Part shown: piece after piece, positions 10,844 to 25,140 of the stretch
Position numbering within the stretch: the first letter of the stretch is position 1
How the letters are laid out: every line of letters starts with the position of its first letter
Assembly (NCBI GenBank): GCA_963995505.1
Contig: OZ023187.1
Coordinates: 6,411,176-6,475,175, forward strand
DNA: 64,000 nucleotides
Direction: 5' to 3'
Origin: Hypericum androsaemum
Taxonomy: Eukaryota; Streptophyta; Magnoliopsida; Malpighiales; Hypericaceae
Notes under the pieces: model-generated
Told to the model about the DNA's origin: nothing
Databases searched by the model: none
The model's input: the letters and a program-made list of their open reading frames with translations, nothing else
Position numbers and translations under genes: made by a program

Positions 10844-12533
10844 TTTATTCCCCAAAAATGTTATATGTTGCTTGTAATTGTAATTTGTGCACATATATTT
10901 GTGAGATCAAATCGCTATAATGTAAATGTTTTTTTATCCAAAGGACATATGTCCTGGTGGCACAAAATATTGAACAAGTGTAATATAATCATGGTGTAAA
11001 ATTTATCTATTTATATTAGTCAAATTCTGTAATTTGTACTTCAATTCAATTCCAATATAGAATAATCGTTCAAGTAGATATTCATAGCTTTGATGAAATG
11101 ATTGGATTTTGTTCTCGAAGGTGTAAGAATGTATCTGATGGAATTTCTATTTTTTTTTTGTGGAAAGGAATTTCTAGTTAAGACCATGTGTTTTTTTCAT
11201 CTGCATGCGATTGGTTTTGTTGGATTAACTATAATTGTGATATTTCGTAAATGATATGTTCTGTTTGAAATATTTAAGTGATTTGATTTAAACTATTAAT
11301 ACCAACAACATACATATTTTTTTTCTCATACACATCTTGAAAGAGTTTCGAGGTTAAACACACGCTTGAACTTCTTTTCTTATAAGGCTAGCTCTCGTGG
11401 GTTCTTGTCATCAAGTTTTTCCCTACTCCATAGTTTCTATTTCTCTCATTCTAAAAAATACACTAATCATCTTTCTCATAACTCTATAACCAAGAATTAT
11501 AAGATTTTGATTCTCTAAATAAAAAACACCTATCATTTACACTATAAATGAAAAAAATACCTCTAAATAAAATCTAACAGTGCTAGACTAGCTGCTTGAC
11601 TCAATGAGATTCCATCATTCAATTCAATGGTGATTCAATCATTCTGTTAATCTGGTTCCATCAATTTTTATTAATGTGTTCATGTGATTCCATTATTATG
11701 ATATGCTAGTTCTATCGTTTATGTTGATGTGGTATCATCACTCAGTTTCAATGGTGGTTCTATTATTATGTTATATTATAGTCATTCAATTTATTCTTTT
11801 TTTTAGAGATCATTCAATTTATTCTTTGTTCTCTAATTGTTGGAAATTTTTTCGGTCAACGCGATAGATTAACTCAAATACTCTCGAAAGACCTTAAAAA
11901 GACGGTCTCTGAGACCTTAAAAGGACGGTCCATCCAAAAAATCTCTCATGAAAAAATTACGGACAAATTACCTTCCAGTTTCTGAGATTTGACAAGATTT
12001 GACAATATCTTAAATTTGGTTCTTATTGTTCTAAATAACCTCTTTCCGTCCTCCAAATTTGCTAAAATGTTACTCTCAGATTCCTCTTGATATTAGCAGT
12101 CGACGTAATTTTTTAATGATCTTTATAATTCAAATTAGTCCTACAGAATCCTGAAAATTAGTGAGCTATCTCAATACTATATACTAATGCGTTCCTAATA
12201 CTTAAACCAAACTCATTGTGCGTTCCTAATACTTAAACCAAACTCATTGTGCGTTCCTAATACTTAAACCAAACTCATTGGCAACTGAAGCTAGGAGCTG
12301 GGTTTAATTGTAAATTCAAATCAAATGAGGGACGACATCATAGATTTGATCATATACTTGGAACCCGAGGGTAATTTACCCAAATTTTATTACTAAAGCC
12401 ATACCGTTTGACCTCCCCCTTATCGTTCCCTCTTAAATTTTTCCTCTTTCCCCCAAATCCTAGGGTTTGCCTAACCTCTCTCCTCGCTCGAAAGCCAAAA
12501 CCGATTCGAATCGAAACCCTAACCGCCATACAA
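10844..12533. other. Intergenic spacer between the CCD4-like gene and SERRATE
   Basis: The first part is the likely 3' untranslated region of the CCD4-like gene. The rest is AT-rich sequence without coding signal, apart from a 31-bp triple tandem repeat at 12188-12280. The last 100 or so bases, with CTCTCTCC tracts, are the likely 5' leader of SERRATE. Confidence 0.6.
12188..12280. repeat. Three perfect copies of a 31-bp tandem repeat
   Basis: The unit, starting TGCGTTCCTAATACTTAAAC, occurs at 12188-12218, 12219-12249 and 12250-12280 with no mismatch that I can see. It lies about 250 bases upstream of the SERRATE start codon. Confidence 0.95.
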
Positions 12534-15500
12534 ATGGCGGAAGTTGTAACCATGCCGGTGGACTCCCTCGACCGCCGCGGGAATCGGGACCGGAAGGACA
12601 AGTCTGCGGCGGCCGACGACGATCCGCCATCCTCCCCGCCTCCCCCTCCCCCACCCCTGCGCCGCCGTGAGCGTGACTCCCGGGAGAGACGCGACGACCG
12701 CGATCCCGACCGCCCTCCTCCCCGCCGCGGCGGGGAATACTACGATCGGAACCGCTCCCCGCCTCCTCGGGATAGGGATTACAAGAGAAGGGGCAGCATG
12801 AGCCCTCCGCCTGTCCCGTATCGGGACCGCCGGCACTCTCCTCCCCAGAGAAGGTCCCCGCCTTACAAACGGTCGCGGCGAGACGATGGAGGTGGTTACG
12901 AGGGACGGAGGGGCAGCCCTAGAGGCGGGTTTGGGCCTCCTGATAGAAGGTGAGATCTTGTCGGATAGATTGTTAGGGTTTTTGTGTCACGCCTTGCAAA
13001 TTTCGGTATTTCGCTGTCTTGGAATGAAATTCCATGAGGCTTTGGTTAGGATTTCTTTTGCTGCTTGTTGATGGAATTTGTGTGGATAATTTTGAATAGA
13101 GATTTTTGATTCCCCTTGCCATTTACGAATCCAAGAGTTTGTTCAAGCTGATCTCTTGTGCGTTTGGCTAGTTTTTTTTTATATTTTTTATCTCTGCTTT
13201 TAGCTTTAGGAGTTGCTACTCCTTGTTCGATATCCGGGATCTTTGTCTTGCCACCACCCAATGGCATCTAGAAGATGCTTTTGCTCCCTCTGATTAGTTC
13301 TCTTTATATTATTTTTGTTGTATGTTGGCTGGCTTATGTTTCTTCTGAGCCCCGGCACCTTGATGTTCCGTTATTAAGATTTAATTATCTTGTAGGTATG
13401 GTTACGAACATGCTGGTGGGCATGAACGGGGTATGGGTGCGAGGCTTACATATCCTGATGAAAGGCGGTTCATGGGTCGTGGGGATGGATACCAAGGTTA
13501 TTCTCTCTTTCACATTTATTCTTTATTTTGTAGTGCATATGCCTTCCAATGGTTTTGAGGAAATAGGTGTTCAAATGCTTAGGGTTTACCCACAGGCCTC
13601 GAACGTTGATTTGTTGTGTATCCGTCCTCGCGGACAACCTCTCATACGCTGGCAGGCAGCTGTGTATGCTGGATCATTTATCTTGTTCTTTGATTGCTTC
13701 CTTTACGCTACGTCACATTTGAAATGGCAGTGGTCTTTTGTTATCCATGATTGTCTTTCTGTGCCTGCCAAAGTGTCTGAGTTGCCAGTCATTGTATGTG
13801 CTCAATTAACTGCATTGTAATGTTTGCTGCACTCAATGAGACCGATTGCACACACTGTCCAATATGTTGTTTTTTTCTAAAAATTCTTACCTTAATTATG
13901 AGCAAGGACTGATTTAGCATTATACTTTTCCAGATTGGGATTCATCACGCGATGTTTCTAATCCAAGTGCTCAGAGGTCAGTTGTTTCACCAGTCACCAT
14001 TCATCATAGTTACTATAACCCAAGATAATCATATGTATGTCCTATTATGGCTCTGAATCATTGTGTCAGGGGCTCTCTTTCCACCTGTCTTGGCATCCTG
14101 TTAAAATGAAATGAATGGATATTTGATTTTGGAGCATAATGCACTCTCTGAATGCTCTCTGAACGTGATGAGCAATGTCCATAATGGGAGATTTTTTAAT
14201 CATGATCTATTGCTTTAGTGTCTCTTTATCGTTAAACTATATGCTTTCACAAACATTATATTTTGCTCTCATCAATTTGACATCTTGTCTTAATGTTTCC
14301 AGAGAAGGCTTGATGTCATACAAGCAATTCATTCAGGAACTTGAAGATGATATACTGCCAACTGAAGCTGAACGCAGGTACATGCTGCTTTTGATTTTTC
14401 TTTAATATTTTCCCGAGTCATTGGAAAATTGATCAAAATGTTTACCCTTGATGATGCAGATATCAAGAATACCGGTCTGAATACATATCCACTCAAAAGC
14501 GAGTTTTCTTTGAGGCACATAAAGATGAGCAATGGTGGTTATCTTCCTTCTTCTTGATCCTTATTTGATTATCTGTCACTCCGAGTTATATTTTTTTTCT
14601 TAATTCTTAATTGATCATGATCTATCCATCTCACCAAGTTGTCATCTTTCATCTAACTTTTGACATTTATATGTTTTTTTTAATTATGATTGGATGGTGG
14701 GATCTGTAGGTTAAAGGACAAGTACCATCCCACCAATCTGCTTGCGGTAATTGAGAGGTTTGTTCTTCGACTTAATCAACAGACTCAATGGCATCTATTT
14801 ACTTCATAATCCAGTGGTTTTCACATAGTTTCTGGAATTTATTTTGTGGTTGGTTTGTCTGTATCTTACTATTGCTTTAGGAGGAATGAACTTGCACGAA
14901 GGGTTGCAAAGGATTTTCTGCTTGATCTACAAAGTGGAACTTTGGACTTGTAAGAGATTTTCACTTTCACAAAATTTGTAATTCTTGGCTACAATGGTAT
15001 ATTTTTATGTGGTTGTTGACTAGCACAATTTTCTGAATTTTTTTTCATTGCTATTTCAGAGGTCCTGGTGTGAATTCTTTAGCTTCAAGTAAAGGACAAT
15101 CAGGTAACCCAGATTCTGATGAAGACATGGATGCTGGTGGGAAAAGGAAACGGAATGCTAGAAAAGAAGTTGATCTTCAGTCATCTGCTCCTAAGGCACC
15201 CCCTGTCAGTTCAGAGCCCAGAAGAATCCAACTTGATGTGGAACAAGCCCAAGCCCTTCTACGCAAACTAGACTCTGAGAAAGGCATTGAAGAGAATCTT
15301 CTATCTGGATCAGATAATGAGAAGATGAATAGAGAGAAATCTCATGGTAATGCTACTGGGCCAATTGTCATCATAAGAGGCTTAACATCTGTCAAGGGTC
15401 TAGAAGGTGTTGAGCTCCTGGATACCCTTGTTACTTATCTTTGGCGTGTCCATGGCTTGGACTATTACGGGATGATTGAAACAAGTGAAGCGAAGGGACT

Positions 15501-18500
15501 TAGACATGTAAGGTTTGAGGGTAAGAGCTCCGATGCAACTAATAGTGGGACTGAGTGGGAAAAGAAACTAGACTCACACTGGCAAGAGAGATTGGGGGGC
15601 CAAGATCCTTTGGAAGTGATGACTGCGAAGGATAAGATAGATGCTACAGCAAATGAATCTTTGGATACTCATGTGCGGAAGATCAGAGATGAAAAATATG
15701 GTTGGAAGTACGGTTGTGGAGCCAAGGGATGTACCAAGCTTTTTCATGCTGCTGAATTTGTGCACAAGCATCTAAAACTTAAACACACTGACCTTGTGAT
15801 GGAGCTTACATCAAAAGTGCGAGAAGAGCTATATTTCCAGAACTATATGAAGTAAGCATAGTTGACGACCTTGTGTGATAAATAATAAAAATTTGTTTCT
15901 AGCTCATCTATTGTGCTTTGCTTCTATTTGATTATGTAACGGAGCAGTTGATATTATAAGGGTCGTGCCTAATATATATGCATTTCATTTAGATTGATGA
16001 ACAATTTGATCCTAATGTCATTGACAATAACATGAACTTCTATTAGATAATCTAGAAAGGCATGCCTTAATATTCTTTTAGCTGGTGAAGTGTCCAATTG
16101 CATGACGGGGTGATCATCCGTTAGGGACAAGACAGCATTGGACAGTATCTCTTATGCATGTTCTCCCTCCTTCATTTCTTTGCTTCCAAACTGCAAGATA
16201 AGTTGATCAATGAGTTATTGAAGTGAGAATTCAAGTTTGACTGTATATTAGCTGATGTGTCCTTCATGATGACATTGCTTAAACGAGCCTATGGTTTTCG
16301 CTGAATTTGCAAGCAGCTGGCTGTTCTGTGTATTAGCTGATAAGTGCCTGGACTGTATGGATATAGATCATTAACTTTGACCTTTTGTTTATGTGTTTTG
16401 TGTGTTTTTAACATTTATCCTCTTGTATTCAGTGACCCGGATGCTCCTGGGGGAACTCCTGTTATGCAGCAGCAGATACCGGTATGACATTCACCTAATC
16501 AGTTTTTCTAATTTGGATGTATTGTGTTAGTCGTTCAGAATGCATTGCGGTCTTGGACCCTTGATTATTTTAGTCAAGGGATCTTCAGATAATGAAAGCC
16601 AGATGCAGGGGTACCTTGTATAAGTGAACACTGACTTGTTACAACAATGGGAAATGTTGGTTTGGATTTGCGAAAAACTGTGAACAAGTGACGTGAAGAG
16701 GAACATGTGTAAATGCACATATACTTCTCTTTTGATGTTTGCTTATTTTGCATGTTTCCTGCAACCATGCAGAAATCAGGTTGGCAATATCATCTGATAG
16801 CTAACAGTTGTAGCACTCATAATCCACATGCTGCTAGCTATGCTGTGATAGCTGCCTGTAAATGAGAATTTCTTTTGGCTGCTTTCAGTAACTTGCATCT
16901 TTGAAAGAAACTATTGGAAAGGGTAAAGCACCCGGTGTATGTGTGCTTTGGTTGCAACTTTCAGTACTCGTTGGAATATTCGCTCCTCCCTCGTATTGTT
17001 ATTCACTCTGAGCCTTTCTGCTTTTCAACCTTAATGTGCGCTTTTGACAATTGATTTTTTTTAAGACATTTGCTCAAATATAATTAATTATAAGTTTTTG
17101 TTGGTGATGATTGAATGTTATTTCTAGAGGGACAAGCAACTGAGACGAAGGTTGGGTCCAGAGCACCGATTGAAAGATGAACGTGGAAATCGCAGAGAAC
17201 GTGACAATCAAGGAAATGGAATAGACAGATTTGATAGGTCGGAAAATGCCCAATCTGGTGACTTTGAGCCTGGCAATGATGGGCCTGATGGAAGTGGTCT
17301 AGATGAAACTATGTACGACACATTTGGAGCACAAGGCATCCATGCTCCTCCTTTTGGATCTGATATACCCCCTCCACCAGTATTGATGCCTGTTCCCGGT
17401 GCTGGGTACGTCTCTGATGTTCGTTGCTCTGCTGTCAATCTCGATTTGTTGACACTTGACGGCTTTGTTGTTTATGATTTGTTTAATCTTGCTTTCTATC
17501 TTCCAGTCCGTTGGGTCCTTTCGTTCCGGCTCCGCCAGAAGTTGCAATGCGAATGTTTAGAGACCAGGGTGGTCCTCCCTCATTTGAAGGTGGCAGAAAT
17601 GGAAGACCTGGTCCCCAGTTAGCTGGACCAGCGCCTATACTTCTAACTCCAGGCTTTCGACAGGATCCTCGACGTATTCGCAGGTAATCTTACATTGGAC
17701 TTCCAGTGGCACCATCTTTTGATTTTGGCAAGTTTGTGCCGAAGTGTCTCCGGTTTCGATTTATGTTATTTGAGTTGCATCAGAAGGTAATTCTTGGATC
17801 TCATTTGCTTGGTCAATCGTTAAGATACGTGGTGAGAGAGCGAAATCTTGTCATCTTTTTCTGATGTTTGAATTGTTTTTAGCATGTAAATTTTAGCCAT
17901 TACTTGTGTACTTCGGTGGTAAGAGAAGTCTGGTAAGAGAAGTGACACCTGTCTTGCCAGATTACAAGTCGAGACAAAATTTTGCTTTTCATGAATTTCT
18001 CTTAAGAGTTCCTGGTATTAACATATTGATTCACCTCCCCCAATTGTGCGGAGAGAGTTTTCTGAGATTTAAAATGCATGTATAAATCCATGAACCCAAG
18101 TGCTGGTAATTGAAGTTTAAATGAACCTATTGTCGTTTTTCACTTGAGTCTTTAGTGCATTCTTAATGTGGTTATCTCAAGACTTTGGCGGCAATACTTT
18201 GCAATTATTTGGCTATTGATTGATGTGCCCAGTTTAGGTATATTGTATCCTATGCACGTGATGCTTCCTCGAGTTTGAATGCATTGGATTGGCGACACAG
18301 CTATCTATATGTTCCCTCAGACTAATAGCAACTTGTTGGAACAATTCTCATTTGCAACATCACTTTTTGAAGGCACCGCAGTATGCAATGATAATCTACA
18401 TTCAGTTATATGAGTCAGTTTGTGAATGATGCATTGTGATGATTATTTGTGCAGCTATCAAGACCTCGACGCTCCCGATGATGAAGTTACCGTTATAGAC

Positions 18501-18515
18501 TACAGGAGTTTGTAG
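12534..18515 (+). CDS. SE: SERRATE (ARS2 homologue) RNA effector protein, 12 coding exons
   Basis: Hand-spliced exons: 12534-12949, 13396-13496, 13934-13976, 14303-14377, 14460-14534, 14710-14757, 14881-14949, 15060-15851, 16433-16481, 17128-17405, 17507-17683, 18455-18515. They join in frame to 2184 bases (727 aa plus TAG); Arabidopsis SERRATE has about 720 aa. The N-terminus is a disordered Pro/Arg/Ser-rich region encoded mainly by exon 1. Exons 4-7 encode the conserved helical SERRATE/Ars2 N-terminal domain (motifs SYKQFIQELEDDILP, AHKDEQWLKDKYHP). Exon 8 encodes the C2H2 zinc-finger region (YGCGAKGCTKLFH, then HKHLKLKH). The C-terminus ends in VTVIDYRSL as in the family. SERRATE acts in the nucleus with DCL1, HYL1 and the cap-binding complex in microRNA processing and splicing (established for the family). 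All introns are GT-AG. No lesion is seen. Confidence 0.96.
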
Positions 18516-20639
18516 CTGTGGGTTGCACAAGATATGGAAGGCTGCATGCATGCACTTTTTTCTCTCTGATCTCCTGGGATACATACCGAACACCAGCTTC
18601 AGCTGTTTCAGCAGGTTTCGACTGCAGAAGCATCCATTTGTGCATATATCCTCGAGGGCGTGAGCTCCTTCTCGGGTGCCTGTTCGCGTGGTAACACAAT
18701 GCTGTAGTCACCCGTGAAGGCAGTGTTTAACCGGTTCTCTTATTAGTCATCCTATTCGCTTACCTTCTTTCGAAAACTATGCCTTTTGTGTTATGTCTAG
18801 GCCCTGGTGGCAAAACAAACATGATGGCTCATCTGGGGCTTCACTTGCGCATAATTTTGGTTTGCTAGTCTTGACAGCTATTTTGAGGTTGGAAACTTCT
18901 GCCTGGTATTTAATTGATTCTGTGTTCAGTTCAGAGACTTGTACCTGGTCATTTGTCAGTTTCAATGAGGATGTTTCCTGGACAGATTGTTTGGTGGATG
19001 TTGTCCAAAATAATGTTATGATATTTTTGGACTTCAATACTATAATTAAATGAAAAGGAGAGAACTCTAACAATGTAAATCAGCATATTAGCTTTAAAAT
19101 ACACGATGCTTCTGATAGACGCTAACTCCAATTGATTGAGTTGTTCATTACATTTAATCCGATTTGGATTTGATTTGATGCCGAAATTTTGCTTCGAATT
19201 TTAAGTGGTTCATATGAATCAAATTTGTCTTTGAATTCATCCTTGGATGAATCGAATTGGAATATATTTATTTTAAATTCGTCAAATTATTTGGCAAATA
19301 AAAAATTTTGATTTGATTAGTCTGATAATTTATCAAATTATGTATCAACAAAATTAAAAATGAAATACAATAAAAATCTTTGTAAAGTGATCGTCTCTAA
19401 ATTGATGAAAAATCATAATCCCAAGTTGGGACTAGTGTTAAAATTTAATAACCTCTCTATTGTAATAACTAATACTTTTTTAGAAAATTTTAGTGGTGAA
19501 TTTCGGTCCTAGTTTTTGCATTAAGTGATATTTTTAATAAAAATATATAATTTTACATATTTTACGAATTGCAAGACATAAGTTTATGTTAAACTTGCTT
19601 ATTTGTTAAATTTTACATCATCATTCATCTTCTCAATTGTCCTCGAATGATCCATGTGATCGTCTTATTGTAGTAAGAAAATATTTCAATTGAGTGTATC
19701 ATTTAAATAGTACCATAAGCCGTAATTTTAGGTAATTTGTATATAGACAAAGTAATTTTTGATACTTACAAATTTATTGTTCCAAAATTAAATTTTAATA
19801 TTTTTGGAGGAAAAAAATATAAATCTCTCTTATTTAATAACCTCTCTAAAGTGATTTTTTTTCCGGTCCAATCAATATCACTTTAGAAAAATTTTATTGT
19901 AGAACTAAATTTGAAAAAAAGGGGAACAAACATTTAGCCCCATCTATGATTCTTTCTAGGGGTGAGTAACAGCAAAAGAACGTGGGCTTTTTATTCTTTT
20001 GGGACTAGGGATATGTAGTCAATTTAAGGGTAAACCAATCTTTTATTTATTTTTTCCAAAATGTTTAGAAATTTAAAAATTTTAAATAAATTGAAGAAAA
20101 AAATAAAAAAGAATTTGAATTTAGCGGTTTATAGTCCGTATTCGAATTTTTCTTTGGACGAATTAAAAACAAATTATAGTTTTGATAATTTTGAGTTCGA
20201 TAAATTATAATTCGAATTCGATTCGTGGTTACCCTAGTTACACTACTAATTTTATTCCCGTGATGATGCTATTTCACTATTTTGAGAGGAGGATAAATTT
20301 GGTAGCATTTAAATTTAAATTTGGACCGAGAGGAGATCCAATGTGTCCAAATTGAAATAAAAGATATGTGAAACAGATAAAATTAGTTTTGTACGAGTCA
20401 GACTACAAAATACTGGTTAGTTTGCAGGCCGAAACGGCAACTAGTTAGTGTCTTGTAAGAACGAAACCCGAAGGCCCAAATAGGCTGAATCCCCAATAAA
20501 TAAATATGACGCAATAAATTGGACCAGCGTCCCTTCCCTTGGTTGCAGTTTCTCTCTCCTCGCTTCCAGCATCCAAACACGAAACCCGCCTCCCTCCCGC
20601 CAAAAGGGGAGAGCTAGGGTTTTACCAGTTCCGAGGACA
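18516..20639. other. Intergenic spacer between SERRATE and NSE1
   Basis: Roughly 18516-19080 is likely SERRATE 3' untranslated sequence. From about 19140 to 20240 the DNA is AT-rich, with repeated AATTCGAAT-like words and CTAGGGGTGAGTAAC near 19958, which resembles the end of the repeat at 26720-27918. It is probably a decayed transposon, but I could not place its ends. The last 100 bases are the likely NSE1 leader. Confidence 0.5.
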
Positions 20640-23627
20640 ATGGCGGTGCTGAGCTGGAAGCACCAGACGCTGATCCAGGCGCTGATGTCGCGGGGCCCAC
20701 TCAAGGAGTCCGACTTCAACAACATCTTCGCCGCCGTCACCGGCCGCCTTCCTCGTAACCCCCCTCCCTTCCCCTTCCTCGTTGCTTTCCGTACTACTAA
20801 ACGCTCATAAATGAAACCGTTATCTTCATTTTCGTTGCCCTAGCGGAAGTCCAATTGACCGATGTATTATAGCATTAAGGCTCTTGGACTCGGGTAGAAT
20901 CCGAGTCTCTTGCAACTTAGACCAACTCCGTCGATAGTGGTTTTCGACTTGGTTTCGTTTACCTTCGTATTCCCGAAGTAGATGGAGTTCGTTTTATGTT
21001 TTCGTGTTCTGAATTGGAAGTCGAATTTCGAAACAATCCATTGAAAACATGCAATATTGGAATTTAGGCTCGGGATAAAGACATTTTCTGATGGAATTAT
21101 ATTTCCCTAATACTGAATTTTGGTTCCAAGCAAGCTACTCTCACTGAAACGTAGGAAATCGAACTGAAGAAAAGATTCCAAACAAGCTGTTATTGTCTTA
21201 GCGGAAGTTTAGTGGCTGGTCTAAAGGTGAAACTCGGTATCTTGATCTTCAGAAAAAGAAAACCAGTATCTTTTTTTTTCTCCATAGGGTTATATGTTGG
21301 AAGAAATTGGGGACTAATTTTGTTGTTAGATTTATTTATCTAAGTTGTGCTTGTGAGGATAGTTGCAAATTATTTTTTGTTCAGGTGATTATCTGCGGGG
21401 TTTTAATGAATGGCTATTGAAGATAAACAAGGAGCTCTCCTACGTTCAACTAGAGCTGCGCTGCTGTAGAGACCAGAATGATGGTGGAGTTTGTTATGGC
21501 ATTGTTAATAATGTGTCTGATGATCAATCCAAGCTTGGGACAAAGTACTCTGTTCCCCAGTTAGCGCTTTTCAAGGGCATTGTAAGTTCTTTTCAAGGTC
21601 GTTGCAAGTGTTTCGGTGCTCGGAGCTTTGTCTTTTCATGACCTTTTCTCTTGTGGCCTTGCTTTAAGCTTGGTTGGTTGTTTGAGTAAATTTTGAGATC
21701 GATTGTTGGAGGAACCAATTTTTTTTATGTATTTGAAAGCTTTTGATTGCTGTCATGTGTTGGTGTTGTCTGGTAAAATTTTGCTGTCATCTCATACTTA
21801 TATGAAGTGGTGTTCTGCAAGTTGTCTCTGTGAATTAAATATTTTCGCTCGTGGCTTCTCTGTTTTGATGTGTCAGTTAGAAGCAATAGCGCAGGACAGT
21901 GCAGCCCAAGGTACCATATCCACCATTCAAGCCCTCAACATAAGACTGGAGGATCAGGTATTGTTTTCTGTTAAACTTCTTCTTAGATTTTCCTTGCTTT
22001 TAGACACTTAATCCAATCCAACAGCTGCACGTTTACAGTTTTTTCGGGTGATAAGCTACATGTTTACAGTTGAGGTGAAAGAATCTGCATGCTCTGACTA
22101 ATATGTCCTAGAACTGTGGAATCCTTCTATAGAATTGAGAAGAGATTATTAAACTTGGTTGGGTCCAAAGAGGGAATATGATAATTTATGTCTTCTTGTT
22201 GCTGCCTTTTTTAATAATTATGTTAGCATATCTATGCACCTCTACATCTCAACTCAGTCTGTACGCAAGTCTAGCTCGATTCTGCTGTTGAAAAGACCTG
22301 CCTTTTCGGACTCACAAAATTGCCAAATGATTTTTTTAAAGGCAATCTTTTCTGGAGAAATTTGATCTCCGTGTTGTGTTGTTCTACAGCTTGAAGGTCT
22401 CTTAATCTCGAGTGCTAATATGTTTAATATTTTTCCATATTTTGCATTTGTGAAGGTATAAGTAGTTTTATTTGACACAAAGTGACATGCTTGCTAAATC
22501 TTTGCTACTTCATGGTACAGATGGGGACTGGATCTCAGTCAGAAGCTGGTGCTACTCAAGTCCCTGCTGCATTAAGAAACTTCTCGATGTCTCAGAAGGA
22601 AAGAACTATCGCTGAACTGGTGCAAGACAAGTGGCTCTGTCGCGCTTCTGATGGTGACATTGGACTTGGTACCAGATCATACCTTGACCTGCGTAGTTGG
22701 TTTCTCAACTTTGGTGTTCCTTCATGTGAAGTGTGCAATGAAGTCGGACTAAAGGTTCTATTCCTTGTTCTTATATGGCTTAATATTATCCTTCCCTAAA
22801 TTATCATTCCGTACAACACTCTCCATGTCATTGATATGATCATTTTCTTGTTCATGGTGCTTTCTGATAAGCACAATGTCATCCAAGTAAATGAAAAGGG
22901 AGTCAAGATCATCGATTTAAGAAAAAAGAAGTGTCTTTAAAACCCGAGAGTGTAAAAAATTGATCACTAACATGTTTTATCATTGAGAATCAGACCTCGT
23001 GATGAATTATATATCTTGATTACAACTGTAGTATGGGATTCAACAGTAGCATGTACAAACCATTGGGATGGTAACTAAAGTTAATAAATCCGATGATCCA
23101 ACAATTTTAGGCTGTAATCTCATTTTTGTTTCAGCTAGTGGTGTGCACACTAACTTCATTCGAATACATTTGGCAGGCAAAATGCTGCCAGAATGATGAT
23201 TGCACCGTTCGAGTGCATCAGTACTGCCTGAAGAAGAAAATTGCTCAGAGCGGGGTACGGTTTATTCTACGAAATTTTGACAATTAAATATTCCACTAAT
23301 GTTTCCCCGCGCTTTGAATAAGCTTAACATAAACCATTGCAGGGTAGATTAGCTTGTTCTGGTTGTGGCATCCACTGGGAGTCACTGAAAAGCGAAGTTC
23401 TCGAGGATGCGGGCGAAATAACGGAGCCTACTGAGAGTCAGATGTATCCCCAGAGCGGCACATCCAAGAGCCGCAAAAGAAAGATGGTCCAAGAAAATGC
23501 CAATGCAGATGCAATTGGGGGCACTTCATCTCAAGGAACCCAACCCGAATCTAGACGAATCACTCGCTCTTTAGGATGTCAACATGAACCTAGAAGAACT
23601 ACTCGCTCTTCTGCTCGAATGAGCTGA
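20640..23627 (+). CDS. NSE1: NSE1, RING-like subunit of the SMC5/6 complex, 6 exons
   Basis: Exons: 20640-20754, 21385-21581, 21877-21957, 22521-22754, 23177-23254, 23343-23627. They join to 990 bases (329 aa plus TGA) with GT-AG introns. The start MAVLSWKHQTLIQALMSRGP matches the conserved plant NSE1 N-terminus. Residues up to about 190 form the winged-helix part (INKELSYVQLELR, NFSMSQKERT, LDLRSWF). A variant RING follows with the Cys/His pairs CEVCNE, CCQNDDC, HQYC and CSGCGIHW across exons 4-6. The C-terminal 70 residues are basic and Ser/Arg-rich. In the family NSE1 pairs with NSE3 and serves as the E3 ubiquitin ligase of SMC5/6 in DNA repair and chromosome segregation. No damage is visible. 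Confidence 0.95.
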
Positions 23628-25140
23628 AGATGCCATCTCCTGTTCCCTACTTACCGTGTAATTGGTTGGCCTTCCTGTTTTGCTGCCAAGCAGCTGGAAT
23701 GTGCCGCTATGTGTACATTATTAGATACCAGGTTAGTTCGGGACGAGCTACAGGTATTATTAAAAATGGAAACCTTTCTAAATAATTACTTGATATCGAT
23801 TCTGTTAATTGATTGGAAATAACCGAAAAAATTATCCTTTGAATAAAATCTGATGGTAGTTTTTCATTGAAAAAATTTAGCCATTATTTATTAATATATG
23901 GAAATGATAATTGGTCGGTACTCTTTTCCCTTTGGGCCTTTACTTGGCTTTATTCCAATTTTCATGTGTGATGTGTGCATGAACATGTCATGTCTACGTG
24001 GCAAACTATAATCGTAGAGGTAGAGCGGAGCACCCTACAACATTATTGAAAAGCTCCTTAACTATTTAGAGGTAAATTTGCAACATGCATTGACCTGTAC
24101 TACATAGATAAAAATATTTTGGAAAAAGTACAAAAATGGTACTTGTGGTTTCGTTAATTTTGTGCCATGATCCTGAACTTCATAAACACAATTGATGATC
24201 ATGTGGTTGACACCTTTTTTGGGACAGGGGTTCTGGAAGGATCAGAAGCAAATTATTAACTCTAAACTTAGTTGGCAATATGATGTGGCACATCACGTCG
24301 GATTTTTTTTAACTGGTTAACAATATGAGTTGGCACGAAATTAAATATCCTCTTTAATCCCATAGTTTTTATAATTTAAAAAAAAAATCCTGCATCTCTC
24401 CCCCCTCTCCCCTCTCTTCTTGTTCTTGTTCTTCTTCTTCCTCTCTCCTCCCCTCTTCTATCTCCTCTCTTCTTTCATTGCTGCACTATTGCTTAATGTT
24501 CTTGGCGTGTCTCACGATGGTCCAAGCCAACTGTATTGTGACAACAAATCAGCCCTATATAATCCCGTATTTCACGAGCATACGAAACATATCGAAATCG
24601 ATTGTCATTTTGTACGTGTAAAGATACAACGAGGGCTCGTCAAGACATTTCATGTTCTGACGCAATTCCAGCTTGCAGATTGGAGTGGTAAAAAATTTGA
24701 ATTCAATTCAATCATTATAAATGTAAAAGACATTATTGAGAGATGTACTTTCGAAACCCGAGACAATTGAATTTCATCTAAAGTAAATTTTGTAACAAAA
24801 ATTCAAGAAAGTTTTTCTCGAGGAGGATTTGGTAAGAAAATTTGGCAATCTAATTAGTTATTCCGAGTAATTTATGGGATATTAGTTGCCTTGTAACGCG
24901 ACAAAGTATATCAACTAATTAATTACTTAGGGAAAAAAACTCATAATGAATTAAGCTATTTATTATTTAGTAAATTAATCATTGAGGTTTACAAAATCTT
25001 TTAAACACTAAATAATTTACGTCTGAATCTGAGATTACCAAAAGAAAAATTTAGAAGTTTGACACCTGAGTATATTATATTAAATGTATATTTCAGTATA
25101 TTATGTTAAACGTTAAAACTATTAGTTATTTCTATAAAAA
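23628..25140. other. Intergenic spacer with transposon remnants
   Basis: NSE1 3' sequence and then AT-rich DNA. A C/T-rich tract lies at 24393-24470, directly followed by a copia RNase H fragment. Around 24125-24160 there is an AAAAGTACAAAAATGGTACTT motif resembling the ends of the foldback family described below. No host gene is supported. Confidence 0.5.
24476..24690 (+). pseudogene. Copia RNase H fragment
   Basis: About 70 codons resemble the end of the copia polyprotein: [20 protein letters not shown], then a DCHFVR-type helix and a QLADW-type tail. A few residues normally present between the SAL and NPVFHE blocks are missing. No LTR or other domain is seen nearby, so this is an isolated relic. 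Confidence 0.8.

Noticed and set aside
12350..12836. Minus-strand and alternative-frame ORFs over the SERRATE first exon
   Set aside because: Shadows of a Pro/Arg-rich GC-rich exon; the plus-strand frame joins the conserved SERRATE exons.
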